Positions 1-7,141 are shown, numbered from the stretch's first letter. The stretch is DNA of 13,504 nucleotides from an uncultured Pseudomonadota bacterium (GCA_903910215.1 CAIVYV010000384.1:1-13504), one strand, 5' to 3'. The notes: generated by a model from the letters alone, not told the origin. Translations and numbers: made by a program.

Positions 1-1
1 G

Positions 2-130
2 GTCAACTATCTCTACAAGCTCGGTGCGGCGATCGCACTGATCCCGCTGTTATACCTCGCCCGTGGCTGGATCAAGGCCTACCTAGGCGAGGCCGAGGCG
101 GCTCGCCTGCGTGATGAGGCCGCGCATTAG
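2..130 (+). CDS. yhhQ: Queuosine-precursor transporter (YhhQ/VUT family), C-terminal end only
   Basis: Only the last 42 codons lie in the window; the gene enters from the left edge and ends in TAG at 128-130. The visible peptide begins VNYLYKLGAAIALIPLLYLA, a final hydrophobic membrane segment, followed by a charged tail containing YLGEAEAARLRDEAAH. The pattern of NYLYK, a hydrophobic helix and then an acidic tail after YLG is the usual C-terminus of YhhQ-type inner-membrane proteins. These import 7-cyano-7-deazaguanine or related precursors for queuosine tRNA modification. It converges on the cnoX-like gene with a gap of only 16 bp. The assignment rests on a short piece recognised from memory of the family, so it is moderate; another small integral membrane protein cannot be excluded. 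Confidence 0.6.
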   Translation, partial: VNYLYKLGAAIALIPLLYLARGWIKAYLGEAEAARLRDEAAH

Positions 131-146
131 CGCTGGTGCGCGATTG

Positions 147-863
147 CTAGTGGAGTAGCGCCGCGAGGCGCCGACGCGCGGCGGCGAGACTAACCTCATC
201 GGTTGTGCCGAGATCAAACGCCTTCAGAAGATCGTCGCGTCCAGCTCCGGTGGCGTAGCGACGATTGCGTTCTGCTGCGGCGAAGAGCGACTCCACTCCG
301 GATTTCCAAGCAGCCTTCAGCAGGTAGCGTGCCGCGGCGACACGCGCGGTCTGGATGGAGTCCGTTTCATCGGGCGACAGCGCGATACGAGCGAAATACA
401 GCTTGGCGCGCAAGGCTTTCACGTCTGATTCGCTTTGCATCACCGGTGGTAGCGAGTCGAGTAGGGTTTCAGCTGCGTTCGTGTTGCCCGCCATGATCAA
501 CTGCTCCGCCTCTGCGAAGCGAGGGTCGATGTCCTTTGGCAAGTGCGCTGCGACGAAGGCTTTGACGGCACCGAGTGGTTGCGCGCCGACGAATTCATCG
601 ACGACCTGGCCGTTCTTGAAAAGCTTCACTGCGGGAATGCTACGGATCGCATAGGCCCCGGCGACCTCCGGTTCTTCGTCGGTGTTGAGTTTTACGACCT
701 TGATACCGGGCGTGCTCGCCGCCAATTGGTCGAGCACGGGCCCAAGCATGCGACAGGGTCCGCACCACGGCGCCCAAAAATCCACGAGGACGGGCTGCTG
801 GTGGGAGGCTTCGATAACTTGCTCGCGGAAGCTCGCAGTGGTGACAGCTAGGGCCTGGCTCAT
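147..863 (-). CDS. cnoX: Thioredoxin-TPR co-chaperone, CnoX/YbbN-like
   Basis: The protein has an N-terminal thioredoxin fold followed by a helical region. Residues 25-37 carry VLVDFWAPWCGPC, with active-site CGPC at 34-37 and the thioredoxin cis-proline in SIPAV at Pro77. From about residue 110 the sequence is alanine-rich and helical (FAEAEQLIMAGNTNAAETLL), like the TPR half of YbbN/CnoX. CnoX proteins hold unfolding clients and protect them from over-oxidation, handing them to GroEL or DnaK in the cytoplasm. E. coli CnoX has a degenerate SXXC site, while this one keeps the full redox-active CXXC. At 238 aa it is shorter than the 284-aa E. coli protein, mainly in the C-terminal TPR part. 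I chose the ATG at 863 because a GAGAG lies 7 nt upstream and the distance to the thioredoxin core fits the family. An in-frame ATG at 917 would add 18 residues with no clear ribosome site. Confidence 0.85.
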   Translation of the reverse strand: MSQALAVTTASFREQVIEASHQQPVLVDFWAPWCGPCRMLGPVLDQLAASTPGIKVVKLNTDEEPEVAGAYAIRSIPAVKLFKNGQVVDEFVGAQPLGAVKAFVAAHLPKDIDPRFAEAEQLIMAGNTNAAETLLDSLPPVMQSESDVKALRAKLYFARIALSPDETDSIQTARVAAARYLLKAAWKSGVESLFAAAERNRRYATGAGRDDLLKAFDLGTTDEVSLAAARRRLAALLH

Positions 864-917
864 GGTGTCGCTCTCGAAGATGACGTTGTTGTCAAAGTGG
901 GGATGCGTGATCGGCAT

Positions 918-946
918 TTCAACCGTGTCGCGGTATCTCGCATAAT
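918..946 (+). promoter_or_regulatory. Candidate promoter for the radical SAM gene
   Basis: CATAAT at 941-946 is a good -10 candidate. TTCAAC at 918-923 is a weak -35 (3 of 6 matches to TTGACA) with a 17-bp spacer. Transcription would start near 953, which is the A of the ATG, so the mRNA could be leaderless. This is based on eye-matched consensus only. Confidence 0.35.
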
Positions 947-952
947 GGAGTC

Positions 953-2872
953 ATGTCTCTGCCGCCGCCGAAGGTCCTCGCGCTGATCCCGCCGATGACC
1001 CAGTTAAACACGCCGTATCCGGCGACGGCCTACCTGAGTGGTTTTCTGCGCAGCCGCAAGGTGCCGATCGCTCAAGCCGATCTCGCGCTCGAGCTCGTGC
1101 TGTCCGTGATGACGGAGGCGGGACTCCAGGCGCTTGCAGCGTCCGTCGAGCAGCGTCATGCGAAGCGGCGCACGGAGGCGGAGCGCTCGTTCCTCGCGGC
1201 GAGCGAGATCTATGCTGCGACTGTCGGGCCCGTGATCGCCTTTCTGCAGGGGCGTGACGCGACCCTGGCGCATCGCATCGTCTCGCGACGGTATCTGCCC
1301 GAAGGTCCTCGATTCGCAGCTCTGTCGGCCTATGAAGGTGATGATCCACTTGCCTGGGCTTTCGGTGCCTTAGGGACGCAGGATCGCGCGCGACACTTCG
1401 CAACGCTGTATCTGAACGACATCGCCGACGTGATCCGTGATGCCGTCGACCCGGGCTTCGAGTTCGTGCGTTACGGCGAAAAGTTGGCGGCCAGTCAGTC
1501 GAGCTTCGACCCGTTGGCGCAGGCGTTGGCGCGACCCCGACATTTCCTCGATGAGCATCTCGAGCGGCTCACCCGGCAGGTTCTGCAGCAGCACCAGCCC
1601 GATATCGTATTGTTGTCGGTGCCGTTTCCCGGCGCTCTCTATGGCGCCTTGCGTATCGCCCAAACCATCCGCCATGAGCGCCCTCTGGCAACCATCGTGA
1701 TGGGAGGAGGTTACGTCAATACCGAGTTGCGCGAGCTCGCTGAACCGCGGCTCTTCGACTTCGTCGACTACGTGACGCTCGATCGCGGTGAGGCGCCGCT
1801 ATGGGCGCTCATCGAGCGTTGGCAGGGTCAGCGTGATGAGGCGCGTCTGATCAGAACGTTTATCCGCAACAGTGCGGGCGAGGTGCGCTACGTCGATGCA
1901 GGCGATCTTGAGATCGCGTTTGCCGACACCGGTGCACCGAGCTGGCAAGGCTTGCCTCTGGGTCGCTACCTCTCGCTACTCGACATGCTGAACCCGATGC
2001 ATCGATTGTGGTCGGAGGGTCGTTGGAACAAGCTGACGGTAGCCCACGGCTGCTATTGGAAGAAGTGCAGCTTCTGCGATGTGAGTCTCGACTACATCTC
2101 CAACTATCAAACCGCCACGGCGGCTGTTCTCGTCGATCGCATCGAGGCGATCGTCGCCGAGACAGGTGAGACGGGTTTCCATTTCGTCGACGAGGCTGCG
2201 CCACCTAAAGTTTTGAAAGCACTCGCTGCCGAGTTGCTGCGTCGTCGGACGACGATTTCGTGGTGGGGGAATATCCGTTTCGAGAAGACATTCACGCCGG
2301 CATTGTGCGAGGAGTTGGCGGCGAGTGGCTGTATTGCGGTATCGGGTGGTCTCGAGGTTGCCTCAGATCGACTGTTGAAGCTCATGAAAAAAGGCGTATC
2401 GGTCGCGCAGGTGGCGCGTGTGACGCGTGCCTTCACCGATGCTGGCATTCTCGTGCACGCCTATCTGATGTACGGCTTTCCAACGCAAACGGTGGCCGAG
2501 ACCGTCGATTCTCTCGAGTATGTCAGGCAGTTGTTTGCCGAGGGTTGCGTGCAGTCAGGGTACTTCCATCGCTTCACCTGCACGGTGCACTCCCCGGTGG
2601 GTCTGAACCCATCCGAGTATGGTGTTACTTTGATCGCGCCACCGACGGGAGATTTCGCGCGCAACGACATCAGTTTCCACGACCCGACGGGTGTCGATCA
2701 TGACCTGCTTGGCAAGGCCTTGAGCACTGCGCTCTACAACTACATGCATGGCGTCGCGCTCGACCGACCGGTACGCGACTGGTTCGCCGACGTCATGCCG
2801 GGTGTTCGTTTGCCGCGAACCCGAGTGCCTGCCACTTATATCGCGCGGGCGTTAGCTGGCGAGATCGATTGA
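953..2872 (+). CDS. B12-binding-type radical SAM protein with CX4CX2C cluster motif
   Basis: This 639-aa protein has the architecture of class B radical SAM enzymes. The N-terminus (KVLALIPPMTQLNTPYPATA) is the usual opening of a cobalamin-binding Rossmann domain. That domain resumes at about residues 215-290 with DIVLLSVPFPGAL, IVMGGGY and a DYVTLDRGE segment. Between them (about 50-205) is a long helical insertion. No DxHxxG motif is visible, so any cobalamin would be bound without the lower histidine ligand. The radical SAM domain starts near 360 with HGCYWKKCSFC. Its cysteines are C367, C372 and C375, spaced CX4CX2C instead of the canonical CX3CX2C. WWGNIRFEK, SGGLEVASDRLLKLMKKG and HAYLMYGFPTQT are typical later strands of the barrel. 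Substrate and reaction are unknown to me. Start: the ATG at 953 begins the family-like N-terminus; GGAG lies only 2 nt upstream. The 3' end overlaps sixA tail to tail by 37 bp. It stands alone, divergent from cnoX. Confidence 0.85.
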   Translation: MSLPPPKVLALIPPMTQLNTPYPATAYLSGFLRSRKVPIAQADLALELVLSVMTEAGLQALAASVEQRHAKRRTEAERSFLAASEIYAATVGPVIAFLQGRDATLAHRIVSRRYLPEGPRFAALSAYEGDDPLAWAFGALGTQDRARHFATLYLNDIADVIRDAVDPGFEFVRYGEKLAASQSSFDPLAQALARPRHFLDEHLERLTRQVLQQHQPDIVLLSVPFPGALYGALRIAQTIRHERPLATIVMGGGYVNTELRELAEPRLFDFVDYVTLDRGEAPLWALIERWQGQRDEARLIRTFIRNSAGEVRYVDAGDLEIAFADTGAPSWQGLPLGRYLSLLDMLNPMHRLWSEGRWNKLTVAHGCYWKKCSFCDVSLDYISNYQTATAAVLVDRIEAIVAETGETGFHFVDEAAPPKVLKALAAELLRRRTTISWWGNIRFEKTFTPALCEELAASGCIAVSGGLEVASDRLLKLMKKGVSVAQVARVTRAFTDAGILVHAYLMYGFPTQTVAETVDSLEYVRQLFAEGCVQSGYFHRFTCTVHSPVGLNPSEYGVTLIAPPTGDFARNDISFHDPTGVDHDLLGKALSTALYNYMHGVALDRPVRDWFADVMPGVRLPRTRVPATYIARALAGEID

Positions 2873-3354
2873 GCGAAGGTGTAATTCGCGTCGGGTGCGA
2901 ATGCCTGCCAACTTGCTGCGGTGAATTGCCACGACACCCATCCGGCTGTCGTCAATCCTCGATAGGCGTCGCGTTGTGAGTCCGAGAGCAGGGCTTCAAG
3001 TACGAAATCCGATAGCCCCGGATTGTGACCAATCAGGCACAACTGCGCGTGATCATCGGGCTGCATGTCGATCACGCGCTGCAAGGTGACTGCACTCGCC
3101 AAATACAACTCAGGGAGATATTCGACCTGCGCCGACTGAAGAGCGAGGGCTTGAGTGAGGATCGCAGCGGTCTCTCGAGTGCGTCGGGCGCTACTGACGA
3201 TCAATCGAGTTGGCTTGTCGAACAGGGCGAGTGTGGCCGCCGCAGCCGTCACTTCGGTGCGGCCGATCTCATCCAAGGCGCGATCGATATCGCCACCTGG
3301 CGCCGATACTTCGGCGTGACCATGGCGCAGCAGCGTCAAGCGTCGCTGCATCAT
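2836..3354 (-). CDS. sixA: SixA-type phosphohistidine phosphatase (histidine phosphatase superfamily)
   Basis: The protein has 172 aa. Near the N-terminus LTLLRHGHAE holds the RHG motif with catalytic His11. VSSARRTRETAAIL (about 53-66) matches the second arginine motif. LIGHNPGL places the second active-site histidine at His110. Length and motif order fit SixA, which removes phosphate from histidine on phosphotransfer proteins such as ArcB or PTS components in the cytoplasm; here the substrate is unknown. The start is the ATG at 3352-3354, which overlaps the TGA of the Rieske gene (TGATG). A TTG one codon earlier and a second ATG one codon later are also possible. It is the last gene of the suf transcription unit. 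Its final 37 bp overlap the 3' end of the radical SAM gene on the other strand. Confidence 0.85.
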   Translation of the reverse strand: MMQRRLTLLRHGHAEVSAPGGDIDRALDEIGRTEVTAAAATLALFDKPTRLIVSSARRTRETAAILTQALALQSAQVEYLPELYLASAVTLQRVIDMQPDDHAQLCLIGHNPGLSDFVLEALLSDSQRDAYRGLTTAGWVSWQFTAASWQAFAPDANYTFAQSISPANARAI

Positions 3355-3686
3355 CAAGATTTACGCACCTCGATTTGCCCGTCGCATTCGCGAACCTCGA
3401 AAATCCGGATGGGCTCATAGGCCGGTGGCGTCAGTGCGGCGCCTGTCTTGAGGCAGAAGCGAGCGCCGTGTCGCGGACAGATCACGACACCGCAGGGCGT
3501 CGACGTATCACCCTCGAGCTCGGCGCCGGCGAGCGGCTCTCCGTCGTGGGTGCAGCGATCTTCGAAGGCGTGCAGTTCACCGTTCAATCGGGCGACGGTG
3601 ACGTAGTCGCCATCAACTTCCACTTCGAGGCGTGACTGAGCGGCGAGCTGCTCGATCGATCCCGCCGGGATCCACGGCTGGCTCAC
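3354..3686 (-). CDS. Rieske [2Fe-2S] ferredoxin-like protein
   Basis: This small 110-aa protein consists of a single Rieske domain. The cluster ligands are in DRCTHDGEPL (C45, H47) and ICPRHGARF (C70, H73), the CXH...CX2H pattern of Rieske clusters. There is no signal peptide or membrane anchor, so it is a soluble cytoplasmic protein like the ferredoxin subunits of aromatic dioxygenases or NirD-like proteins. No oxygenase or reductase is encoded nearby. Its place is between sufT and sixA in the suf operon. The start is a GTG at 3686-3684 overlapping the sufT stop by 4 bp (GTGA), which suggests translational coupling. A role as electron donor for, or test client of, cluster assembly is inference. 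Confidence 0.88.
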   Translation of the reverse strand: MSQPWIPAGSIEQLAAQSRLEVEVDGDYVTVARLNGELHAFEDRCTHDGEPLAGAELEGDTSTPCGVVICPRHGARFCLKTGAALTPPAYEPIRIFEVRECDGQIEVRKS

Positions 3687-4234
3687 ATCATGCCCGTTTG
3701 CAGCCGCGCGGATTCCGACATCATCGACTGATTCCAGGGCGGATCGAAGACGAGCTCGACCTTGGCTTCTCGTACGGTTGGAATGATCTCGATTTTTTCT
3801 TTGACATCCTGGACAAGCACATCGCCCATGCCGCAGCCCGGAGCGGTCAGGGTCATCTTGACCGCGAGATCCCGTGTGCCGTCGTCGTTCGGCACTACTT
3901 CACACTCGTAAACGAGGCCGAGCTCGACGATGTTGATGGGAATTTCAGGGTCGTAGCAGCTGCGCATCTGTTGCCAGGCCAGCGCCTGCACGTCCGCCGC
4001 TGTGGCGTCCGGTGGCAACTCGGGGGCCTGCAGGGTCTGCTTGCCGATGGCATCGGCGTTCTCACCCGAAAGACGATAGAGGTTGCCCTCGATGTACAGC
4101 GTAAAGCTGCCGCCCAAGGCCTGCGTGATGAAGCCGGAGAGACCCGACTTCAGCGTGATTGCATCTCCCGAGGGGACCATGACCGCCGGGGTATCGCGCG
4201 AGAGTATGAAAGCTTCGTTCTCGTGACTGCGCAT
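3683..4234 (-). CDS. sufT: Iron-sulfur assembly factor SufT (MIP18/DUF59 family)
   Basis: The protein has 183 aa. The DUF59/MIP18 domain occupies the C-terminal half: YDPEIPINIVELGLVY, then TAPGCGMGDVLVQDV with its conserved cysteine. It ends with FDPPWNQSMMSESARLQTGM, an ending I recognise as characteristic of SufT. SufT helps mature or deliver Fe-S clusters to client enzymes in the cytoplasm. The N-terminal part (about 1-80, with VMVPSGDAITLKSG) is the SufT-specific extension. The ATG at 4234 lies 4 nt after the sufU stop and starts the recognisable protein. A reading frame open upstream to 4426 is only overlap with sufU and has no family resemblance. The 3' end overlaps the Rieske gene by 4 bp. 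Confidence 0.92.
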   Translation of the reverse strand: MRSHENEAFILSRDTPAVMVPSGDAITLKSGLSGFITQALGGSFTLYIEGNLYRLSGENADAIGKQTLQAPELPPDATAADVQALAWQQMRSCYDPEIPINIVELGLVYECEVVPNDDGTRDLAVKMTLTAPGCGMGDVLVQDVKEKIEIIPTVREAKVELVFDPPWNQSMMSESARLQTGMM

Positions 4235-4238
4235 GGTG

Positions 4239-4691
4239 TCATTCCGTTGAAACGGCGGCGCTGCCGCCACGATGGGCGAGCGCTGCTGCCAATGTATGCC
4301 AGCAGAGGCTCGCGCATTTGACTCGCGCCGGGTATTCGCGAACACCCGAGAGCGCTGCGAGTTTCCCGAGCCCCTCGGGAACAGCCGCTTCGGTCGACGA
4401 GGTGAGCGTGCGATGCACAACGTCACTTAATGCCGTGATGGCCCGTTCATCGAGCCCCTTGATCGCCTCGGTCATCAGGGAAGCCGAGGCTGTCGAAATG
4501 GCGCAGCCTTTACCTTCGAAGCGAACATCGCTGACGGTGTCACCTTCGAGACGCAGCATGAGCGTCAGACGATCGCCGCAGAGAGGGTTATGCCCGTCAG
4601 CCGAAGTATCGCAAGGTTCGAGCTTGCCAAAATTGCGCGGGTTCTTGTTGTGATCGAGGATGACGTCTCGATACAAGTCCTTAAGGTCCAT
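4239..4691 (-). CDS. sufU: SufU/IscU-like sulfur transfer or scaffold protein
   Basis: This 150-aa member of the IscU/NifU-N family opens with LYRDVILDHNKNPRNFG, the SufU signature. The ligand residues are C38 with D40 (NPLCGD), C63 (GKGCAIS) and C126 (RVKCASLCWHTL). The long stretch between C63 and C126 (about 62 residues) is of the SufU type rather than the shorter IscU type. In Firmicutes SufU is a zinc protein that accepts sulfur from SufS; a similar partner role is likely here because no sufE is in the operon. Odd points are two further cysteines, C27 and C130. C130 sits where an alanine usually follows the CXXL of this motif. GGAGG lies 10 nt upstream of the ATG, which overlaps the sufS stop by 1 nt (TGATG). 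Confidence 0.9.
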   Translation of the reverse strand: MDLKDLYRDVILDHNKNPRNFGKLEPCDTSADGHNPLCGDRLTLMLRLEGDTVSDVRFEGKGCAISTASASLMTEAIKGLDERAITALSDVVHRTLTSSTEAAVPEGLGKLAALSGVREYPARVKCASLCWHTLAAALAHRGGSAAVSTE

Positions 4692-5932
4692 CAGCCGAAA
4701 ACCTCCAACGCGCGATGCAGTGCGCCGATCAATTGGTCGACATCTTCGCGATTCGTATAGCAGCCGAAAGAAGCGCGGGCGGTTGCCGGCACTCCAAAGA
4801 AATCCATCACGGGCATCGCGCAGTGGTGTCCGGCGCGCACAGCGACACCCTCGGAATCAAGGATGGTGCCAAGATCATGCGGATGCACTTGCTCAAGCGT
4901 GAATGAGATGACGCCGGCTTTGTCGGCAGCTTCGCCGATAATCTGCAAGCCCGGGATGGCTCGCAGCGCCTCGGTCGTATAGCGCAGTAGCGACTGTTCG
5001 TGAGCATGGACTTTGTCGATGTCGAGCGACTCGAGATAGTCGATCGCAGCCGCGAGACCTACGGCGCCAGAAATGTTCGGCGTTCCCGCTTCGAAGCGGT
5101 AGGGCAGCTCGTTGTAGGTGGTCTTCTCGAAAGAGACCGTCCTGATCATGTCGCCACCACCTTGCCACGGCGGCATACCGGCGAGCACGGACTCACGCGC
5201 CCAGAGCACGCCCATTCCGGTCGGACCATAGAGCTTATGACTCGAGAAGGCGTAGAAGTCGCAGTCTAGCGCTTGCACATCGATACGCTGGTGAGCCACA
5301 GCCTGTGCGCCATCTACGAGCACGAGGCTGCCGTTACGTCGCGCTGCAGCGATGATCTCGGCGATCGGAACGATCGTGCCTAGAGAGTTGGATACCTGCG
5401 TGATCGCAACTAATCGCGTTTTGGGTGATAACAGTCGGTGGAAGGCGGCAAGGTCAAGCTCGCCGCGTCGATCGATCGGAATGACGCGCAGCACCGCGCC
5501 GCTACGCTCGCACGCCATCTGCCACGGCACGATGTTGGCGTGGTGCTCCATCCAGCTGATCAGGATTTCATCGCCCGGTTGCAACGATCGCCCCCAAGAC
5601 TGAGCGACGAGATTGATCGATTCGGTCGTTCCGCGCGTGAAGACCACTTCGCGCGTGGAGCGTGCGTTGAGGAAAACTCTGACGCGCTCGCGCGCCGCCT
5701 CGAAAGCGTCAGTGGCTTTCTGACTCAGTTCGTAGACGCCGCGATGCACGTTGGCATGCAGGTGTGTTTCGTAATGCACGATCGCCTCGATGACGCAGGC
5801 CGGCCGTTGCGACGAGGCAGCCGTATCGAGAAAAGCCAGCCGTTTTCCACGCACCGTAGTCGACAGGATTGGGAAGTCGCGGCGAACTTGTTCGACGTCG
5901 TAGTCGGCGAGCGGTTGTTCGATGACGCTCAT
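4691..5932 (-). CDS. sufS: Cysteine desulfurase SufS (group II)
   Basis: The 413-aa PLP enzyme removes sulfur from cysteine, giving alanine and an enzyme persulfide that feeds cluster assembly. The N-terminal FPILSTTVRGKRLAFLDTAA is typical of SufS/CsdA. PLP-site residues are visible: H130 in MEHHANIVPW, D207 in VDGAQ and the Schiff-base lysine K233 in SSHKLYGPTG. The persulfide cysteine is C371 in RAGHHCAMP, in the short-loop form that marks group II enzymes needing a partner (SufE or SufU). The neighbouring SufU-like gene is the evident partner. An AGGAG lies 8 nt before the ATG. The start overlaps the sufD stop by 4 bp (ATGA), and the stop overlaps the sufU start by 1 nt. Length and motifs are complete. 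Confidence 0.97.
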   Translation of the reverse strand: MSVIEQPLADYDVEQVRRDFPILSTTVRGKRLAFLDTAASSQRPACVIEAIVHYETHLHANVHRGVYELSQKATDAFEAARERVRVFLNARSTREVVFTRGTTESINLVAQSWGRSLQPGDEILISWMEHHANIVPWQMACERSGAVLRVIPIDRRGELDLAAFHRLLSPKTRLVAITQVSNSLGTIVPIAEIIAAARRNGSLVLVDGAQAVAHQRIDVQALDCDFYAFSSHKLYGPTGMGVLWARESVLAGMPPWQGGGDMIRTVSFEKTTYNELPYRFEAGTPNISGAVGLAAAIDYLESLDIDKVHAHEQSLLRYTTEALRAIPGLQIIGEAADKAGVISFTLEQVHPHDLGTILDSEGVAVRAGHHCAMPVMDFFGVPATARASFGCYTNREDVDQLIGALHRALEVFG

Positions 5933-7137
5933 CGAGCTGTCTCCTGTGTCGAGGACTCCCGTGCGGCCATGGCGCCCGGTAGCTGCCGGACGAGGCTGGC
6001 TTCGATTTGGTGTCGCAACTCAGCCGAGGGCAGGTGGGTCAGCACGTCGCTGACGAAGGCCCATTTGAGCAAAGACTCGGCGGTATCCGGATCGATACCG
6101 CGTGAGAGGAGATAGAACAGCATGTCGCCGTCAAGTTTGCCGACGGTCGCGCCGTGCGTCGCGGTCACTTCGTTAGTGTAGATCTCGAGCTGCGGACGAA
6201 CATTGGCTTCTGCTTCGCTGCCTGCGAGCAACGTCTTGAGCGATTGGCCTGAATGCGTGCCATAGGCTGACGGCCCGACGAGCATGTGCCCGTTGAAGCC
6301 GATTTTGCTGCGGCCGCTCGCAATACCGCGGAAGAGTTGATGTGTTTGCGCCCGTCGCGCTTGGTGGTCGATGCGCACATAGGCATCGTGCTGCTGCTGG
6401 CCATCGGCGATCACCGCGCTATTCCAGTGCAGTTGTGCTCCTTCGCCGGCGTGTTTGACGAAAACCGTGGAGCGACTAGATACGACAGTGTCACTGCGAT
6501 CTGCGCTCGTGATCTGGGTGAGATCACATTCGCTCGATGCGCCTAGCCCTAAGTTCAGTGTCTCGATGTATGTGGCGGGGCTCGCAAAGTGTTGCCAGCG
6601 TGCGAGGTGCAGCTTGGCGTGTTCAGCGAGTTGGATATCGAGAGCGAGATTGGTTGCGGCCGTGGCGGTGCCGAGAGCGATATGGCGCTCGGTCAAGGTA
6701 AGTTCTGCGCCCGACTCGATTTGCACTTCGATCGCGGGTTGCCCCACTCGAGTCGCCACATGCAGGATCTCGAGCTGCACGATTTGGTTCTGCATCACAT
6801 GCAAGCGCAGCGTTTGGCGACGTCCTTGACGGTTGAGATTCAGATAATGGTGATCAACCGATTCGTCGGTCTCGACCTCCGCGGAACGAGTATCGATGCT
6901 GAGCTCGGTGCCGCTTGGCAGAGCATCGGAGAGGGAGGCCGAGTATTGCCCATCGATCAACACGAGACGGCATGCGGTCGTACTGGCGGGAAGGTCGGCT
7001 GCGATCGGGACTGTCGTTCGTTCGTCGACGGCTGCATCGAACGAGATCTTCGACAACGCACGCAGATTGGCGTACTTCCAGTTTTCATCGCGATTGGTCG
7101 GTGCTCGCGATGCGGACGTGAGGGGGCTTGCGGTCAT
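5929..7137 (-). CDS. sufD: Fe-S cluster assembly scaffold subunit SufD
   Basis: The 402-aa protein has the N-terminal NRDENWKYANLRAL (SufD proteins usually begin with such a W-K-Y-T/A box). Its beta-helix C-terminus contains IGFNGHMLVG, RPQLEIYTNEVTATHGATVG and LFYLLSRGID. His328 in THGATVG corresponds to the functional histidine of E. coli SufD (His360). SufD pairs with SufB in the SufBC2D scaffold. The start at 7137 lies 4 nt after the sufC stop. The reading frame is open upstream to 7251, but that part only overlaps sufC and has no SufD character. A strong ribosome site is not evident, so coupling to sufC is likely. Confidence 0.93.
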   Translation of the reverse strand: MTASPLTSASRAPTNRDENWKYANLRALSKISFDAAVDERTTVPIAADLPASTTACRLVLIDGQYSASLSDALPSGTELSIDTRSAEVETDESVDHHYLNLNRQGRRQTLRLHVMQNQIVQLEILHVATRVGQPAIEVQIESGAELTLTERHIALGTATAATNLALDIQLAEHAKLHLARWQHFASPATYIETLNLGLGASSECDLTQITSADRSDTVVSSRSTVFVKHAGEGAQLHWNSAVIADGQQQHDAYVRIDHQARRAQTHQLFRGIASGRSKIGFNGHMLVGPSAYGTHSGQSLKTLLAGSEAEANVRPQLEIYTNEVTATHGATVGKLDGDMLFYLLSRGIDPDTAESLLKWAFVSDVLTHLPSAELRHQIEASLVRQLPGAMAARESSTQETAR

Positions 7138-7141
7138 GGGA

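Noticed and set aside
158..171. GCGCC-GCGA-GGCGC hairpin considered as a terminator for the transporter gene
   Set aside because: The stem is only 5 bp, no T run follows on either strand, and it lies inside the cnoX coding end.
864..917. N-terminal extension of the cnoX-like protein to the ATG at 917
   Set aside because: It would add 18 residues not needed for the thioredoxin fold and has no clear ribosome site; kept as an alternative only.
951..1403. 150-aa minus-strand open frame next to cnoX
   Set aside because: It is antisense to the radical SAM gene, with arginine- and serine-rich composition typical of shadow frames.
3632..4321. 229-aa plus-strand open frame
   Set aside because: It is a shadow of sufT and neighbouring genes on the opposite strand, with arginine-rich, low-credibility composition.
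5438..6115. 225-aa plus-strand open frame
   Set aside because: It is antisense to sufS and sufD and shows no domain or ribosome site.
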